Below the pieces are notes generated by a model. That model worked only from the letters and a program-made list of their open reading frames with translations, did no database searches and had not been told where the DNA came from. The position numbers and the translations under genes were made by a program. Shown one piece after another: positions 1 through 5,834 of a stretch of 30,331 bases of DNA. Numbering within the stretch: position 1 is the first letter of the stretch; every line of letters starts with the position of its first letter. Origin of the DNA: NZQO01 sp964639255 (lineage in GTDB: Bacteria; Bacteroidota; Bacteroidia; Flavobacteriales; Flavobacteriaceae); assembly GCA_964639255.1 (NCBI GenBank), contig CAZXDP010000032.1, forward strand, positions 1 to 30,331, in the 5' to 3' direction.

Positions 1-2
1 GG

Positions 3-1577
3 CTTATCTCCAAAACAGCGACGGGTAAGATAAATCCGCGGGAGGTAATTCAACTAAAAAACTCGCTCGATGCTATTGTACCACTAAAGCAATTGGCGCA
101 ACAGGCCGGTAATGAGGCATTGCGTATTTTGGGGGAACAGCTGCATTTGTGCGAGCGTCTTCGGGAAAAGATAACGGAAAGTTTGCAAGAAAACGCTCCA
201 GTTAACCTGTCGAAGGGTCAAGCCATAGCTCCGGGGTTTTCTGAAACGCTTGATGAACTTCGTGAAATTGCATCGGGAGGTAAGGCGTACCTTGACGCAA
301 TGGTACAACGCGAAACCAAGCGTACGGGCATAACATCATTAAAAATTGCTTCGAACAATGTGTTCGGTTATTATATTGAGGTGCGCAATACCCATAAGGA
401 CAAAGTGCCGGAAGATTGGGTGCGAAAGCAAACCTTGGTAAGCGCAGAGCGCTATATTACAGAAGAATTAAAGGAATACGAAGCTAAGATACTAGGGGCC
501 GAAGAGCGTATTCTGGCATTAGAGCAAGAGCTGTTCTCAAAATTGGTCGAATGGATGCTGCAGTATATCGATTCGGTGCAGCAAAATGCTGCGCTCGTAG
601 CGCAGCTAGACTGTCTATGCTCATTTGCGGCACAGGCCAAGGCGTGCCGTTATACACGCCCTTTGCTCGATGAGAGTTTCGATCTCGACATCAAGCAGGG
701 CCGCCACCCTGTAATCGAGCGGCAGCTCCCACCCGATAGTCCGTACATTGCCAATGATGTATTTCTCGATAGGGAAAATCAACAACTTATTATGATCACG
801 GGGCCCAATATGAGTGGTAAGAGTGCTATTTTGCGACAAACCGCACTTATTGTGTTGTTGACTCAAATGGGGAGTTTCGTACCTGCTGAGGCAGTTCGTA
901 TGGGATGTATCGATAAGATCTTTACCCGTGTGGGGGCCAGTGATAATATTTCTATGGGCGAAAGCACGTTTATGGTGGAGATGAATGAGACGGCCAGTAT
1001 TCTTAACAACATTAGTGAGCGCAGTTTGGTCCTACTCGATGAAATAGGCCGGGGCACCAGTACCTACGACGGCATTAGTATTGCCTGGGCCATAAGCGAA
1101 TACCTCCACGAACATCCTACTCGAGCCAAGACGTTGTTTGCTACGCACTACCACGAGCTAAACGAAATGACCGAAACCTTCGACCGCATTAAGAACTATA
1201 ATGTCTCGGTAAAAGAATTGAAAGATACCGTATTGTTTCTTAGAAAATTAGTGCCTGGCGGGTCCCATCACAGTTTTGGCATACACGTGGCAAAAATGGC
1301 CGGGATGCCCCAAGCTGTACTTCAAAGGAGCCAGAAAATTTTAAAACGGCTTGAAAAGAGGCACTCTTCTGGTGCGCTCAATGACACGATGAAGGATATT
1401 ACCCAGGAAGAAATGCAGCTCAGTTTTTTCAAACTGGACGATCCGCTCCTGGAATCGCTGCGCGATGAGATTCTGCATTTGGATATCGATACGCTAACCC
1501 CGGTGGAAGCTTTGATGAAGCTGAACGAGATAAAGCGAATGTTGCAACGAAACGGTTCGGTAAAGCTAAAGAAGTAA
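3..1577 (+). CDS. mutS: DNA mismatch repair ATPase MutS (5' truncated by window edge)
   Basis: MutS recognises base mismatches and small loops and, through its ATPase, recruits MutL. The reading frame is open from the window edge (base 3), so about 524 C-terminal residues are present, covering the lever/clamp and ATPase domains; the mismatch-binding N-terminus lies outside. Visible motifs are the Walker A GPNMSGKS (801-824), the STFMVEMNETA segment, the Walker B LVLLDEIGRGTSTYDG, and the TLFATHYHEL switch region. A QLSFF pentapeptide follows the ATPase domain and matches the beta-clamp binding motif known in Bacillus subtilis MutS. A methionine-like start at base 93 (TTG) is internal and was not used, because upstream residues also fit MutS. 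No clear terminator follows, and tRNA-Gly begins 138 nt later. Confidence 0.97.
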   Translation, partial: LISKTATGKINPREVIQLKNSLDAIVPLKQLAQQAGNEALRILGEQLHLCERLREKITESLQENAPVNLSKGQAIAPGFSETLDELREIASGGKAYLDAMVQRETKRTGITSLKIASNNVFGYYIEVRNTHKDKVPEDWVRKQTLVSAERYITEELKEYEAKILGAEERILALEQELFSKLVEWMLQYIDSVQQNAALVAQLDCLCSFAAQAKACRYTRPLLDESFDLDIKQGRHPVIERQLPPDSPYIANDVFLDRENQQLIMITGPNMSGKSAILRQTALIVLLTQMGSFVPAEAVRMGCIDKIFTRVGASDNISMGESTFMVEMNETASILNNISERSLVLLDEIGRGTSTYDGISIAWAISEYLHEHPTRAKTLFATHYHELNEMTETFDRIKNYNVSVKELKDTVLFLRKLVPGGSHHSFGIHVAKMAGMPQAVLQRSQKILKRLEKRHSSGALNDTMKDITQEEMQLSFFKLDDPLLESLRDEILHLDIDTLTPVEALMKLNEIKRMLQRNGSVKLKK

Positions 1578-1670
1578 ACAAGATGCCGCGCCTAGGGTTT
1601 CAGGCGAGAAAACGATGAATTTATTTGAAAAAAATCGAGGTATATTTCTTTTAGATTCTAAGAAAAGTTT

Positions 1671-1678
1671 TAAATTTG
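1671..1678 (+). promoter_or_regulatory. Promoter -7 element (TAnnTTTG) upstream of tRNA-Gly
   Basis: TAAATTTG matches the Bacteroidota -7 consensus. A T-rich stretch around 1648-1653 stands where the -33 TTG would be. The predicted start is near 1685, giving a leader of about 30 nt before the tRNA. This motif is short and arises by chance in AT-rich DNA, so the call rests on its position. Confidence 0.45.
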
Positions 1679-1715
1679 CCACCGCTATCAAGGCGAAGTT
1701 CTTTTAGATAGAATT

Positions 1716-1788
1716 GCGAAAATAGCTCAGTTGGTAGAGCGCCACCTTGCCAAGGTGGAGGTCGCGGGTTCGAATCCCGTTTTTCGCT
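1716..1788 (+). tRNA. tRNA-Gly (anticodon GCC)
   Basis: The 73-nt gene folds into a full cloverleaf. The acceptor GCGAAAA pairs with TTTTCGC (1781-1787). The anticodon stem CCACC/GGTGG encloses loop TTGCCAA with anticodon GCC. The T arm is CGGG-TTCGAAT-CCCG. CCA is not encoded, since TCA follows the acceptor. A degenerate repeat of the same outer sequence begins immediately downstream. Confidence 0.96.
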
Positions 1789-2003
1789 CAGATTGCGAGA
1801 CCTTTTTAAGATGGTCGCGGGTTCCCCCGAAGTGTCGGGGCCGTTTTTNNNNNNNNNNNNNNNNNNNNNNNNNNNNNNNNNNNNNNNNNNNNNNNNNNNN
1901 NNNNNNNNNNNNNNNNNNNNNNNNNNNNNNNNNNNNNNNNNNNNNNNNACCTTTTTAAGATGGTCGCGGGTTCCCCCGAAGTGTCGGGGCCGTTTTTCGC
2001 TCA
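1785..2003 (+). repeat. 64-bp repeat resembling a collapsed tRNA-Gly copy, interrupted by an assembly gap
   Basis: The left copy covers 1785-1848. The right copy resumes at 1949 and ends in the same tRNA 3' sequence at 1998-2003. The 49 bases 1800-1848 and 1949-1997 are identical. The unit shares its beginning (ATTGCGA), the segment GGTCGCGGGTT and its end (CCGTTTTTCGCTCA) with tRNA-Gly, but the D and anticodon arms are missing. In place of the T loop there is a perfect 6-bp hairpin (CCCCGA-AGTG-TCGGGG) followed by five Ts, which resembles an intrinsic terminator. Copy number cannot be read because the gap falls within the repeat. It could be a decayed tRNA tandem or processing/terminator repeats. 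Confidence 0.75.
1849..1948. other. Assembly gap of 100 N
   Basis: Exactly 100 undetermined bases, the usual placeholder for a gap of unknown length. Both edges lie in the same repeat unit, so the real sequence may hold several more units, further tRNA-Gly copies, or something longer. Open reading frames that run through the Ns are artefacts. Confidence 0.97.
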
Positions 2004-2008
2004 AAAAC

Positions 2009-2037
2009 GAAGCCGATATTGTATCGGCTTTATTTTT
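2009..2037 (+). terminator. Intrinsic terminator after the tRNA-Gly repeat region
   Basis: A perfect 8-bp stem AGCCGATA/TATCGGCT (2011-2018 with 2022-2029) and a 3-nt loop are followed by TTATTTTT. It ends the tRNA-Gly/repeat transcript just before tRNA-Leu. Confidence 0.85.
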
Positions 2038-2051
2038 CTATAGTCCAAACT

Positions 2052-2137
2052 GCTGAAGTGGTGGAATTGGTAGACACGTTGGACTTAAAATCCAATGGCC
2101 AGAAATGGCCGTGCGGGTTCAAGTCCCGCCTTCAGTA
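2052..2137 (+). tRNA. tRNA-Leu (anticodon TAA)
   Basis: This is an 86-nt class II tRNA. Acceptor GCTGAAG pairs with CTTCAGT (one G-U pair) and the discriminator is A. The anticodon stem TTGGA/TCCAA holds loop CTTAAAA with anticodon TAA. The long variable arm TGGCC-AGAAA-TGGCC is characteristic of Leu/Ser tRNAs. The T arm is GCGGG-TTCAAGT-CCCGC. CCA is not encoded. Confidence 0.96.
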
Positions 2138-2142
2138 CAAAA

Positions 2143-2168
2143 AAGCGCTGGAAACAGCGCTTATTTTT
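2143..2168 (+). terminator. Intrinsic terminator after tRNA-Leu
   Basis: Stem AAGCGCTG/CAGCGCTT with a GAAA tetraloop, followed by ATTTTTGTTTT. It lies 5 nt beyond the tRNA and faces the convergent membrane-protein gene. Confidence 0.88.
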
Positions 2169-2190
2169 GTTTTAAAATCTAGTTTTTCGA

Positions 2191-2709
2191 TTAAAGATCG
2201 TCGCTCAACAATTTCTTGATTTCGTCCTCAACTTCTTTCTTCAGCTCGTAAGACCGATCTGATTTCTTACCAGCCACATACGAAATGTAAACGAGCAATA
2301 CCAGTATGGGAAGTATTATAGGTAACGAATACCAAAAATCGAATTCATCAATATATTCATACTTGAAGTTAAAAACCCCTACCAACTGAAACAGAAACAT
2401 GGTTAGCGGTACTAGAATAGCGTACTTCCACCAGCTTCGCGCGGTTAGGAACCAAATTCCCGTAAGAAGAATAAACGCAATCTTAGTAACCAATACGTGT
2501 AAATATGCCTGTACATTGTTGAAGCCACCCGAATCGATAGCACCAAATGGGGTATTCCATACGGCAGCGTCGGCCGGTGCGAATTTGTAGATATAAAATA
2601 AGAAGGGTGTTGCTACCAAGAAAATGGTAAACAACACCCCTTGTATATAAGATTGCTTTCTATCCGTTTGGTGGGACTTGGTAGTCCGTTCTCTTAATTT
2701 GTTGCTCAT
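2191..2709 (-). CDS. Four-helix inner-membrane protein of unknown function
   Basis: The 172-codon frame encodes a short charged N-terminus followed by about four hydrophobic helices (roughly residues 22-41, 69-87, 91-109 and 125-146) and an acidic/lysine-rich cytoplasmic tail ending EIKKLLSDDL. I recognise no catalytic motif and cannot name a family. The start at 2709 (MSNKLRERT) is preferred over a longer in-frame start at 2760, because the extra 17 residues overlap the small lipoprotein gene encoded in another frame at 2660-2782. Even so, 50 nt of overlap remain, which suggests translational coupling. It is probably the second gene of a two-gene operon with that lipoprotein. Confidence 0.75.
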   Translation of the reverse strand: MSNKLRERTTKSHQTDRKQSYIQGVLFTIFLVATPFLFYIYKFAPADAAVWNTPFGAIDSGGFNNVQAYLHVLVTKIAFILLTGIWFLTARSWWKYAILVPLTMFLFQLVGVFNFKYEYIDEFDFWYSLPIILPILVLLVYISYVAGKKSDRSYELKKEVEDEIKKLLSDDL

Positions 2710-2782
2710 CGTTTTCAATAGATTCTGGGGTACAACTAGCGGCCACTGCGAGAAGCGCAAAAATAAACATTAGTTTCTTCAT
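2660..2782 (-). CDS. Small (40 aa) putative lipoprotein
   Basis: This short gene reads MKKLMFIFALLAVAASC and then a hydrophilic tail ending DYQVPPNG, with TAG at 2660-2662. It has a lysine-rich n-region, a hydrophobic core and a cysteine at residue 17 preceded by AAS. That is a tolerable but not ideal lipobox, so a membrane-anchored lipoprotein with only about 23 mature residues is likely. A TAAGTTTG element at 2812-2819 lies about 30 nt upstream on the same strand and fits a Bacteroidota promoter. The 3' end overlaps the start of the membrane-protein gene by 50 nt. I believe short lipoproteins of this shape ending in PPNG occur in other Flavobacteriaceae, but that is from memory. Function unknown. 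Confidence 0.6.
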   Translation of the reverse strand: MKKLMFIFALLAVAASCTPESIENDEQQIKRTDYQVPPNG

Positions 2783-2892
2783 GATTTAAGGTTTTTAGGT
2801 TAAATTCATTTCAAACTTAGCCCTAACAAACCAATTTTATACTATTGTTAAAAAATTAAGATTTTGGTATTTTTGTAGGTTTTTTCTGCATT

Positions 2893-3315
2893 TCATCGAT
2901 AAAATAAGTTATTTAATCGATTAACTACAGATATGCCTAGGGGAAAATAGGTGCCGAAGAAAAGGGTCATGCCCAAGGCGAAAACGTGCGGACCAAAAAG
3001 TTGGTCTAGAATATTATTGGGGTAAATGTGTGATGTTCCCAATGCGTAGCCACAAAATTCCAACACGCCCATCGCTACGGTCCCATAAGCGTATTGCCTG
3101 AAGATAGGCTTTTTTTCCAATAGTATAGAAATTGGAATCATATAGAGGCCGTAAACGGTAAATACTTGCCACCAGTAGGAAAATTTGGCAATTTCAAGCC
3201 AATGCCCTATGCTGTTCATAACAAAGCCTATTGGGATGTACACTAGAATATAGATGCCCAATTTTGTACTCGATACGGCACGGAGAGAGTTGGCTATGTG
3301 AGTGGGTAATCGCAT
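2893..3315 (-). CDS. Four-helix membrane protein, 140 aa, unknown function
   Basis: I chose the internal methionine at 3315 (MRLPTHIANSL). The upstream in-frame extension is basic, runs through the terminator hairpin at 3331-3360 and overlaps the lipoprotein gene at 3377, so it is not coding. The protein has four hydrophobic segments (about residues 20-35, 48-63, 75-92 and 108-128) with short polar loops. The loop between helices 3 and 4 has a conserved-looking GTSHIYPNN segment. No enzymatic motif is recognised. No clear promoter lies in the 60 nt between the terminator and the start, so it may depend on readthrough. Confidence 0.72.
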   Translation of the reverse strand: MRLPTHIANSLRAVSSTKLGIYILVYIPIGFVMNSIGHWLEIAKFSYWWQVFTVYGLYMIPISILLEKKPIFRQYAYGTVAMGVLEFCGYALGTSHIYPNNILDQLFGPHVFALGMTLFFGTYFPLGISVVNRLNNLFYR

Positions 3316-3330
3316 CACGACTGTAGTGAT

Positions 3331-3360
3331 AAAAAAACCCCGCAAGGGCGGGGTTTTTAT
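3331..3360 (-). terminator. Intrinsic terminator after the acidic lipoprotein gene
   Basis: Stem CCCCGC/GCGGGG (3338-3343 with 3348-3353), extended by A5/T5, with a run of seven Ts on the minus strand. It sits just past the stop codon of the gene at 3377. The T run on the plus strand means it could also work in that direction. Confidence 0.85.
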
Positions 3361-3376
3361 TTTCGAAACACAACGG

Positions 3377-3616
3377 TTACTGCATATCGTCAGTTTCGTT
3401 GATTTCCTCTTCCATTTCTTCACCGGCGTTCTCCATAGCTTGCTCGGTTTCCTCGGCTGCTTCATTAATTTCCTCACCCGCTTCGTCCATAGAGCGCTCC
3501 ATATCTTCGCCAACCGCCTCTACAGCGTCTTCGGTTTTTTCTTCAGTAGTTTCTCTGCAAGAGTAGATTGAGAATACCAAGCTCAATGCAGCAAATGATA
3601 AGATAACTTTTTTCAT
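3377..3616 (-). CDS. Small acidic lipoprotein, SCRE family (79 aa)
   Basis: The lysine-started signal peptide ends in a lipobox (SIYSC, cysteine 20) followed by RETTEEK. The mature part is extremely Glu-rich, with repeated AGEE, AAEE and ENAGEE blocks that read as a single amphipathic, possibly coiled-coil helix. Three genes at 20002-20739 have the same plan: signal peptide, C-R-E/D after the lipid cysteine, then an acidic low-complexity helix. TACATTTG on the minus strand (3647-3654) lies 30 nt upstream as a promoter candidate and a terminator follows, so it is probably monocistronic. Likely an outer- or inner-membrane-anchored lipoprotein; function unknown. Confidence 0.8.
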   Translation of the reverse strand: MKKVILSFAALSLVFSIYSCRETTEEKTEDAVEAVGEDMERSMDEAGEEINEAAEETEQAMENAGEEMEEEINETDDMQ

Positions 3617-3646
3617 TTTGTGTTTGATTAGTGATTAATAATACCC

Positions 3647-3654
3647 CAAATGTA
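3647..3654 (-). promoter_or_regulatory. Promoter -7 element for the acidic lipoprotein gene
   Basis: The minus strand reads TACATTTG, an exact TAnnTTTG match ending about 31 nt before the start codon at 3616. No clear -33 TTG is seen at the expected distance, so confidence is moderate. Confidence 0.4.
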
Positions 3655-3655
3655 C

Positions 3656-4441
3656 TTATTTTTTTAATTGTAGGGATTTTTCGCTTAAATATTTCCAATA
3701 TCGAAGGGGTACGTGGCGCTTATGGAGTTTCATATTTCGGCGAGATGCAATATTGGTTTTCTCAAAATAGGTAGCCCACAGTTGCTGAAATTCGAGTTCT
3801 TCGGCGGTGTAGATTTTTTTTTCTTCGGAAGGCGAAAGTACCTTGCTGTTTAATGAAATCGTTACTTCAGAAAGATCTGTTTCGTCATAATACAATCCAG
3901 CTCCCCGCTTTTTGTCAAAGATGAGCCATTGTTGGTCTGCATACCTGTTTTTGAAGTGTTTGGCAATGAGTGGAAGTACGTTAAAATCGGGTTCAATAAT
4001 GGCGAAATAGATTCCATCTTTTGTAAGCTTAAAGCGTACAAACGCCTCCATTCGGTGTTTTTCCCGTCCCACCATTTTGGCCACTTGTGCAAGTTCGAGC
4101 ACAGTGGGGTCGCTATAATCGCTGGCATTTCTTCTTCCTTGGGCAATGATATCACGAATTCTCAATAAAAGAAGATTTTCGATGCCATCGCGCTCACTTA
4201 AGAAGGCACGGTACAGAAGATGGGCTCCTGAAGGGCGTGCGGCAGCTACAAGCTTTTTCCATACGCGATGTGCGTGGCTTTCGTTTGTGGAAATCGAGAC
4301 TGGGACTTGAAACAATCCGGCCTGGGCCCGAGAGGCAGGCTGTATGTTAGCAGTAGGCACTTTATGTTCGTATATATTGAAAACTACCGATAAAAAGCCG
4401 TCAAAACTGCCATCATATAGTAAATGCGCTGGAGATTCCAT
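3656..4441 (-). CDS. DUF4130 / TIGR03915 probable DNA metabolism protein
   Basis: This 261-aa protein has the hallmark start MESPAHLLYDGSFDGFLSVVF of the TIGR03915 family (SAM_7_link_chp). The family is almost always encoded beside a TIGR03916 radical SAM protein, as here, and in some bacteria it is fused to a uracil-DNA-glycosylase-type domain. The C-terminal part contains WLIFDKKRGAGLYYD and RRNMKLHKRHVPLRYW, both of which look family-typical. No glycosylase domain is attached in this copy. It begins 5 nt after the stop of the radical SAM gene, so the two are co-translated in one operon controlled by the divergent regulator at 5835. A repair or base-modification role is inferred from family context only; the reaction is not known to me. 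Confidence 0.9.
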   Translation of the reverse strand: MESPAHLLYDGSFDGFLSVVFNIYEHKVPTANIQPASRAQAGLFQVPVSISTNESHAHRVWKKLVAAARPSGAHLLYRAFLSERDGIENLLLLRIRDIIAQGRRNASDYSDPTVLELAQVAKMVGREKHRMEAFVRFKLTKDGIYFAIIEPDFNVLPLIAKHFKNRYADQQWLIFDKKRGAGLYYDETDLSEVTISLNSKVLSPSEEKKIYTAEELEFQQLWATYFEKTNIASRRNMKLHKRHVPLRYWKYLSEKSLQLKK

Positions 4442-4446
4442 CGTGG

Positions 4447-5730
4447 TTATGATAAAGCAAGGGATTGAGACTCAAAAAGTGAAAGCTGCGGCCCATACGT
4501 TCCACGATATTTGCTTTCAGACGTCTTCATTATGCGCCCCTTTATTTGAGCGGCGGTTAAATCTTGGGCGGGAAAGTCCCTCGACCCACACACCAAAAAG
4601 TACCGAGCTCGATTTCCCGCGATGCCCATTGCCTTTAAATGTTCCCACCGTAACTTCCTGAACTTACGGGCCTGGACAATTTTATGGACAGATTTCATTC
4701 CTATACCAGGGATGCGGGCCAGCATGCGCGCATCGGCCGTGTTCACATCTACCGGAAACTGATCTAAGTTACGTAAGGCCCAACCCAGTTTAGGATCTAC
4801 ATCGGCATCCAAGTTGGGATGCGATGGTGATACTAATTCAGTTACCTCAAACCCATAGAAGCGCATTAGCCAATCGGCTTGGTAGAGCCTATTTTCGCGA
4901 AGCATGGGCACTTCGGTACCCAAAGAGGGCAACCTGGGGTCGTAGCTAATTGGGATGTATCCTGAATAATAAACCCGTTTCATTTGGAATTTCTTATAGA
5001 AATAGGCCGAGGTATACATGATTTGCGCGTCGCTTTCTCCACTGGCGCCAATAATCATTTGCGTACTTTGGCCCGCCGGCGCAAATTTTGGAGTCGATTT
5101 TATTAGCTTTCGTTCTTCTTTATAAAGGGTAATCTCATTTTGGACCTTTTTCATGGGTTTTAAGAAATCTTCCCGGTTTTTTTCGGGAGCCAGGAGTTTA
5201 AGACCTTCCTTTGTGGGAATCTCAATATTGATCGAAAGCCTATCGGCATAGAGCCCTGCCTCGCGCATTAGCTCATCGCTAGCACCTGGAATAGATTTAA
5301 GATGTATATAGCCATTGAAATTTTCTTCCAGTCGCAGTTTCTTGGCTACCTGCACCAGCCGTTCCATGGTATAGTCGGCATTCTTGAAAATACCGCTGCT
5401 CAAAAACAGGCCTTCAATATAGTTGCGCCTATAGAAGTGAATGGTTAAATCTACCACCTCCTGAATTTTAAAGGCAGCGCGCTTAACGTCATTGCTGCGA
5501 CGCGTAATGCAATAGGCGCAATCGAATATACAATGGTTGGTCAGTAAGATTTTCAAAAGGGAAACACACCGGCCATCTTCGGTGTACGAATGGCAAATTC
5601 CCATTCCGCTGCTATCACCTAAGCCCTTGTTTCGATTTTTTCTCTTACTACCGCTGGAAGCACAAGAAACATCATATTTGGCGGCATCGGCAAGGATGGA
5701 GAGCTTTTCCTTAATTCTGTCAAAATTCAT
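4447..5730 (-). CDS. TIGR03916 putative DNA modification/repair radical SAM protein
   Basis: This is a 427-aa radical SAM enzyme. The cluster motif CIFDCAYC (C67, C71, C74) would bind the SAM-cleaving 4Fe-4S cluster. Three further cysteines (C23, C46, C55) lie just before it. Near residues 330-370 there is a helix-hairpin-helix (TADARMLARIPGIGMKSVHK), a DNA-binding fold that fits a nucleic-acid substrate. The C-terminus contains QLSLF (residues 415-419, bases 4474-4488), a consensus beta-sliding-clamp binding pentapeptide. The start MNFDRIKEKLSILADAAKYD is family-typical. The gene heads an operon with the DUF4130 gene (5-nt gap). Its promoter TATTTTTG (5750-5757) abuts the first of three palindromes. 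Family name is known; substrate and product are unknown. Confidence 0.93.
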   Translation of the reverse strand: MNFDRIKEKLSILADAAKYDVSCASSGSKRKNRNKGLGDSSGMGICHSYTEDGRCVSLLKILLTNHCIFDCAYCITRRSNDVKRAAFKIQEVVDLTIHFYRRNYIEGLFLSSGIFKNADYTMERLVQVAKKLRLEENFNGYIHLKSIPGASDELMREAGLYADRLSINIEIPTKEGLKLLAPEKNREDFLKPMKKVQNEITLYKEERKLIKSTPKFAPAGQSTQMIIGASGESDAQIMYTSAYFYKKFQMKRVYYSGYIPISYDPRLPSLGTEVPMLRENRLYQADWLMRFYGFEVTELVSPSHPNLDADVDPKLGWALRNLDQFPVDVNTADARMLARIPGIGMKSVHKIVQARKFRKLRWEHLKAMGIAGNRARYFLVCGSRDFPAQDLTAAQIKGRIMKTSESKYRGTYGPQLSLFESQSLALS

Positions 5731-5749
5731 ATTCGATTTGGATATAAGA

Positions 5750-5757
5750 CAAAAATA
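5750..5757 (-). promoter_or_regulatory. Promoter -7 element of the radical SAM operon
   Basis: The minus strand reads TATTTTTG, an exact TAnnTTTG match, placing the start near 5743 with a leader of about 13 nt. The -33 region falls inside the palindrome array, so a bound repressor would block RNA polymerase. Confidence 0.6.
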
Positions 5758-5812
5758 TGGAAAAAGTCCAATTTAAATGGAATAAATCCAGTTAAAAATT
5801 GGAAACTATCCA
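5758..5812. promoter_or_regulatory. Triple operator: three TGGA-N5-TCCA palindromes
   Basis: Three inverted repeats, each with a 5-bp spacer, occur at 5758-5770 (TGGAAAAAGTCCA), 5778-5790 (TGGAATAAATCCA) and 5800-5812 (TGGAAACTATCCA). Their start-to-start distances are 20 and 22 bp, about two helical turns, so the sites lie on one face of the helix. They fill the gap between the divergent radical SAM operon and the XRE-S24 repressor gene, and the outer sites flank the two predicted -7 elements. The natural reading is an autoregulatory operator for that repressor. This is inference, since no binding data are available. Confidence 0.75.
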
Positions 5813-5823
5813 AAAAAATGTCG

Positions 5824-5831
5824 TATTTTTC
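5824..5831 (+). promoter_or_regulatory. Possible promoter -7 element of the XRE-S24 regulator gene
   Basis: TATTTTTC matches TAnnTTTG at 7 of 8 positions and lies just after the third palindrome. It is only 3 nt from the ATG at 5835, so it would give an almost leaderless transcript. The call is tentative. Confidence 0.3.
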
Positions 5832-5834
5832 GGT

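Noticed and set aside
1651..2056. Open reading frames of 75-117 codons crossing the N tract
   Set aside because: They run through undetermined bases and tRNA/repeat sequence, so they are translation artefacts of the gap.
2885..2925. AT-rich imperfect hairpin around ATCGAT...ATCGAT at the end of the 140-aa gene
   Set aside because: The stem is AT-rich and not followed by a T run, so it is not supported as a terminator.
3316..3513. N-terminal extension of the 140-aa membrane protein up to 3513
   Set aside because: It passes through an intrinsic terminator and overlaps the acidic lipoprotein gene in another frame. The sequence is basic and unlike a protein N-terminus.
5799..5834. Upstream start codon for the XRE-S24 regulator
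   Set aside because: It would put the third operator palindrome and the -7 element inside the coding region, and the added 12 residues do not fit the helix-turn-helix domain start.
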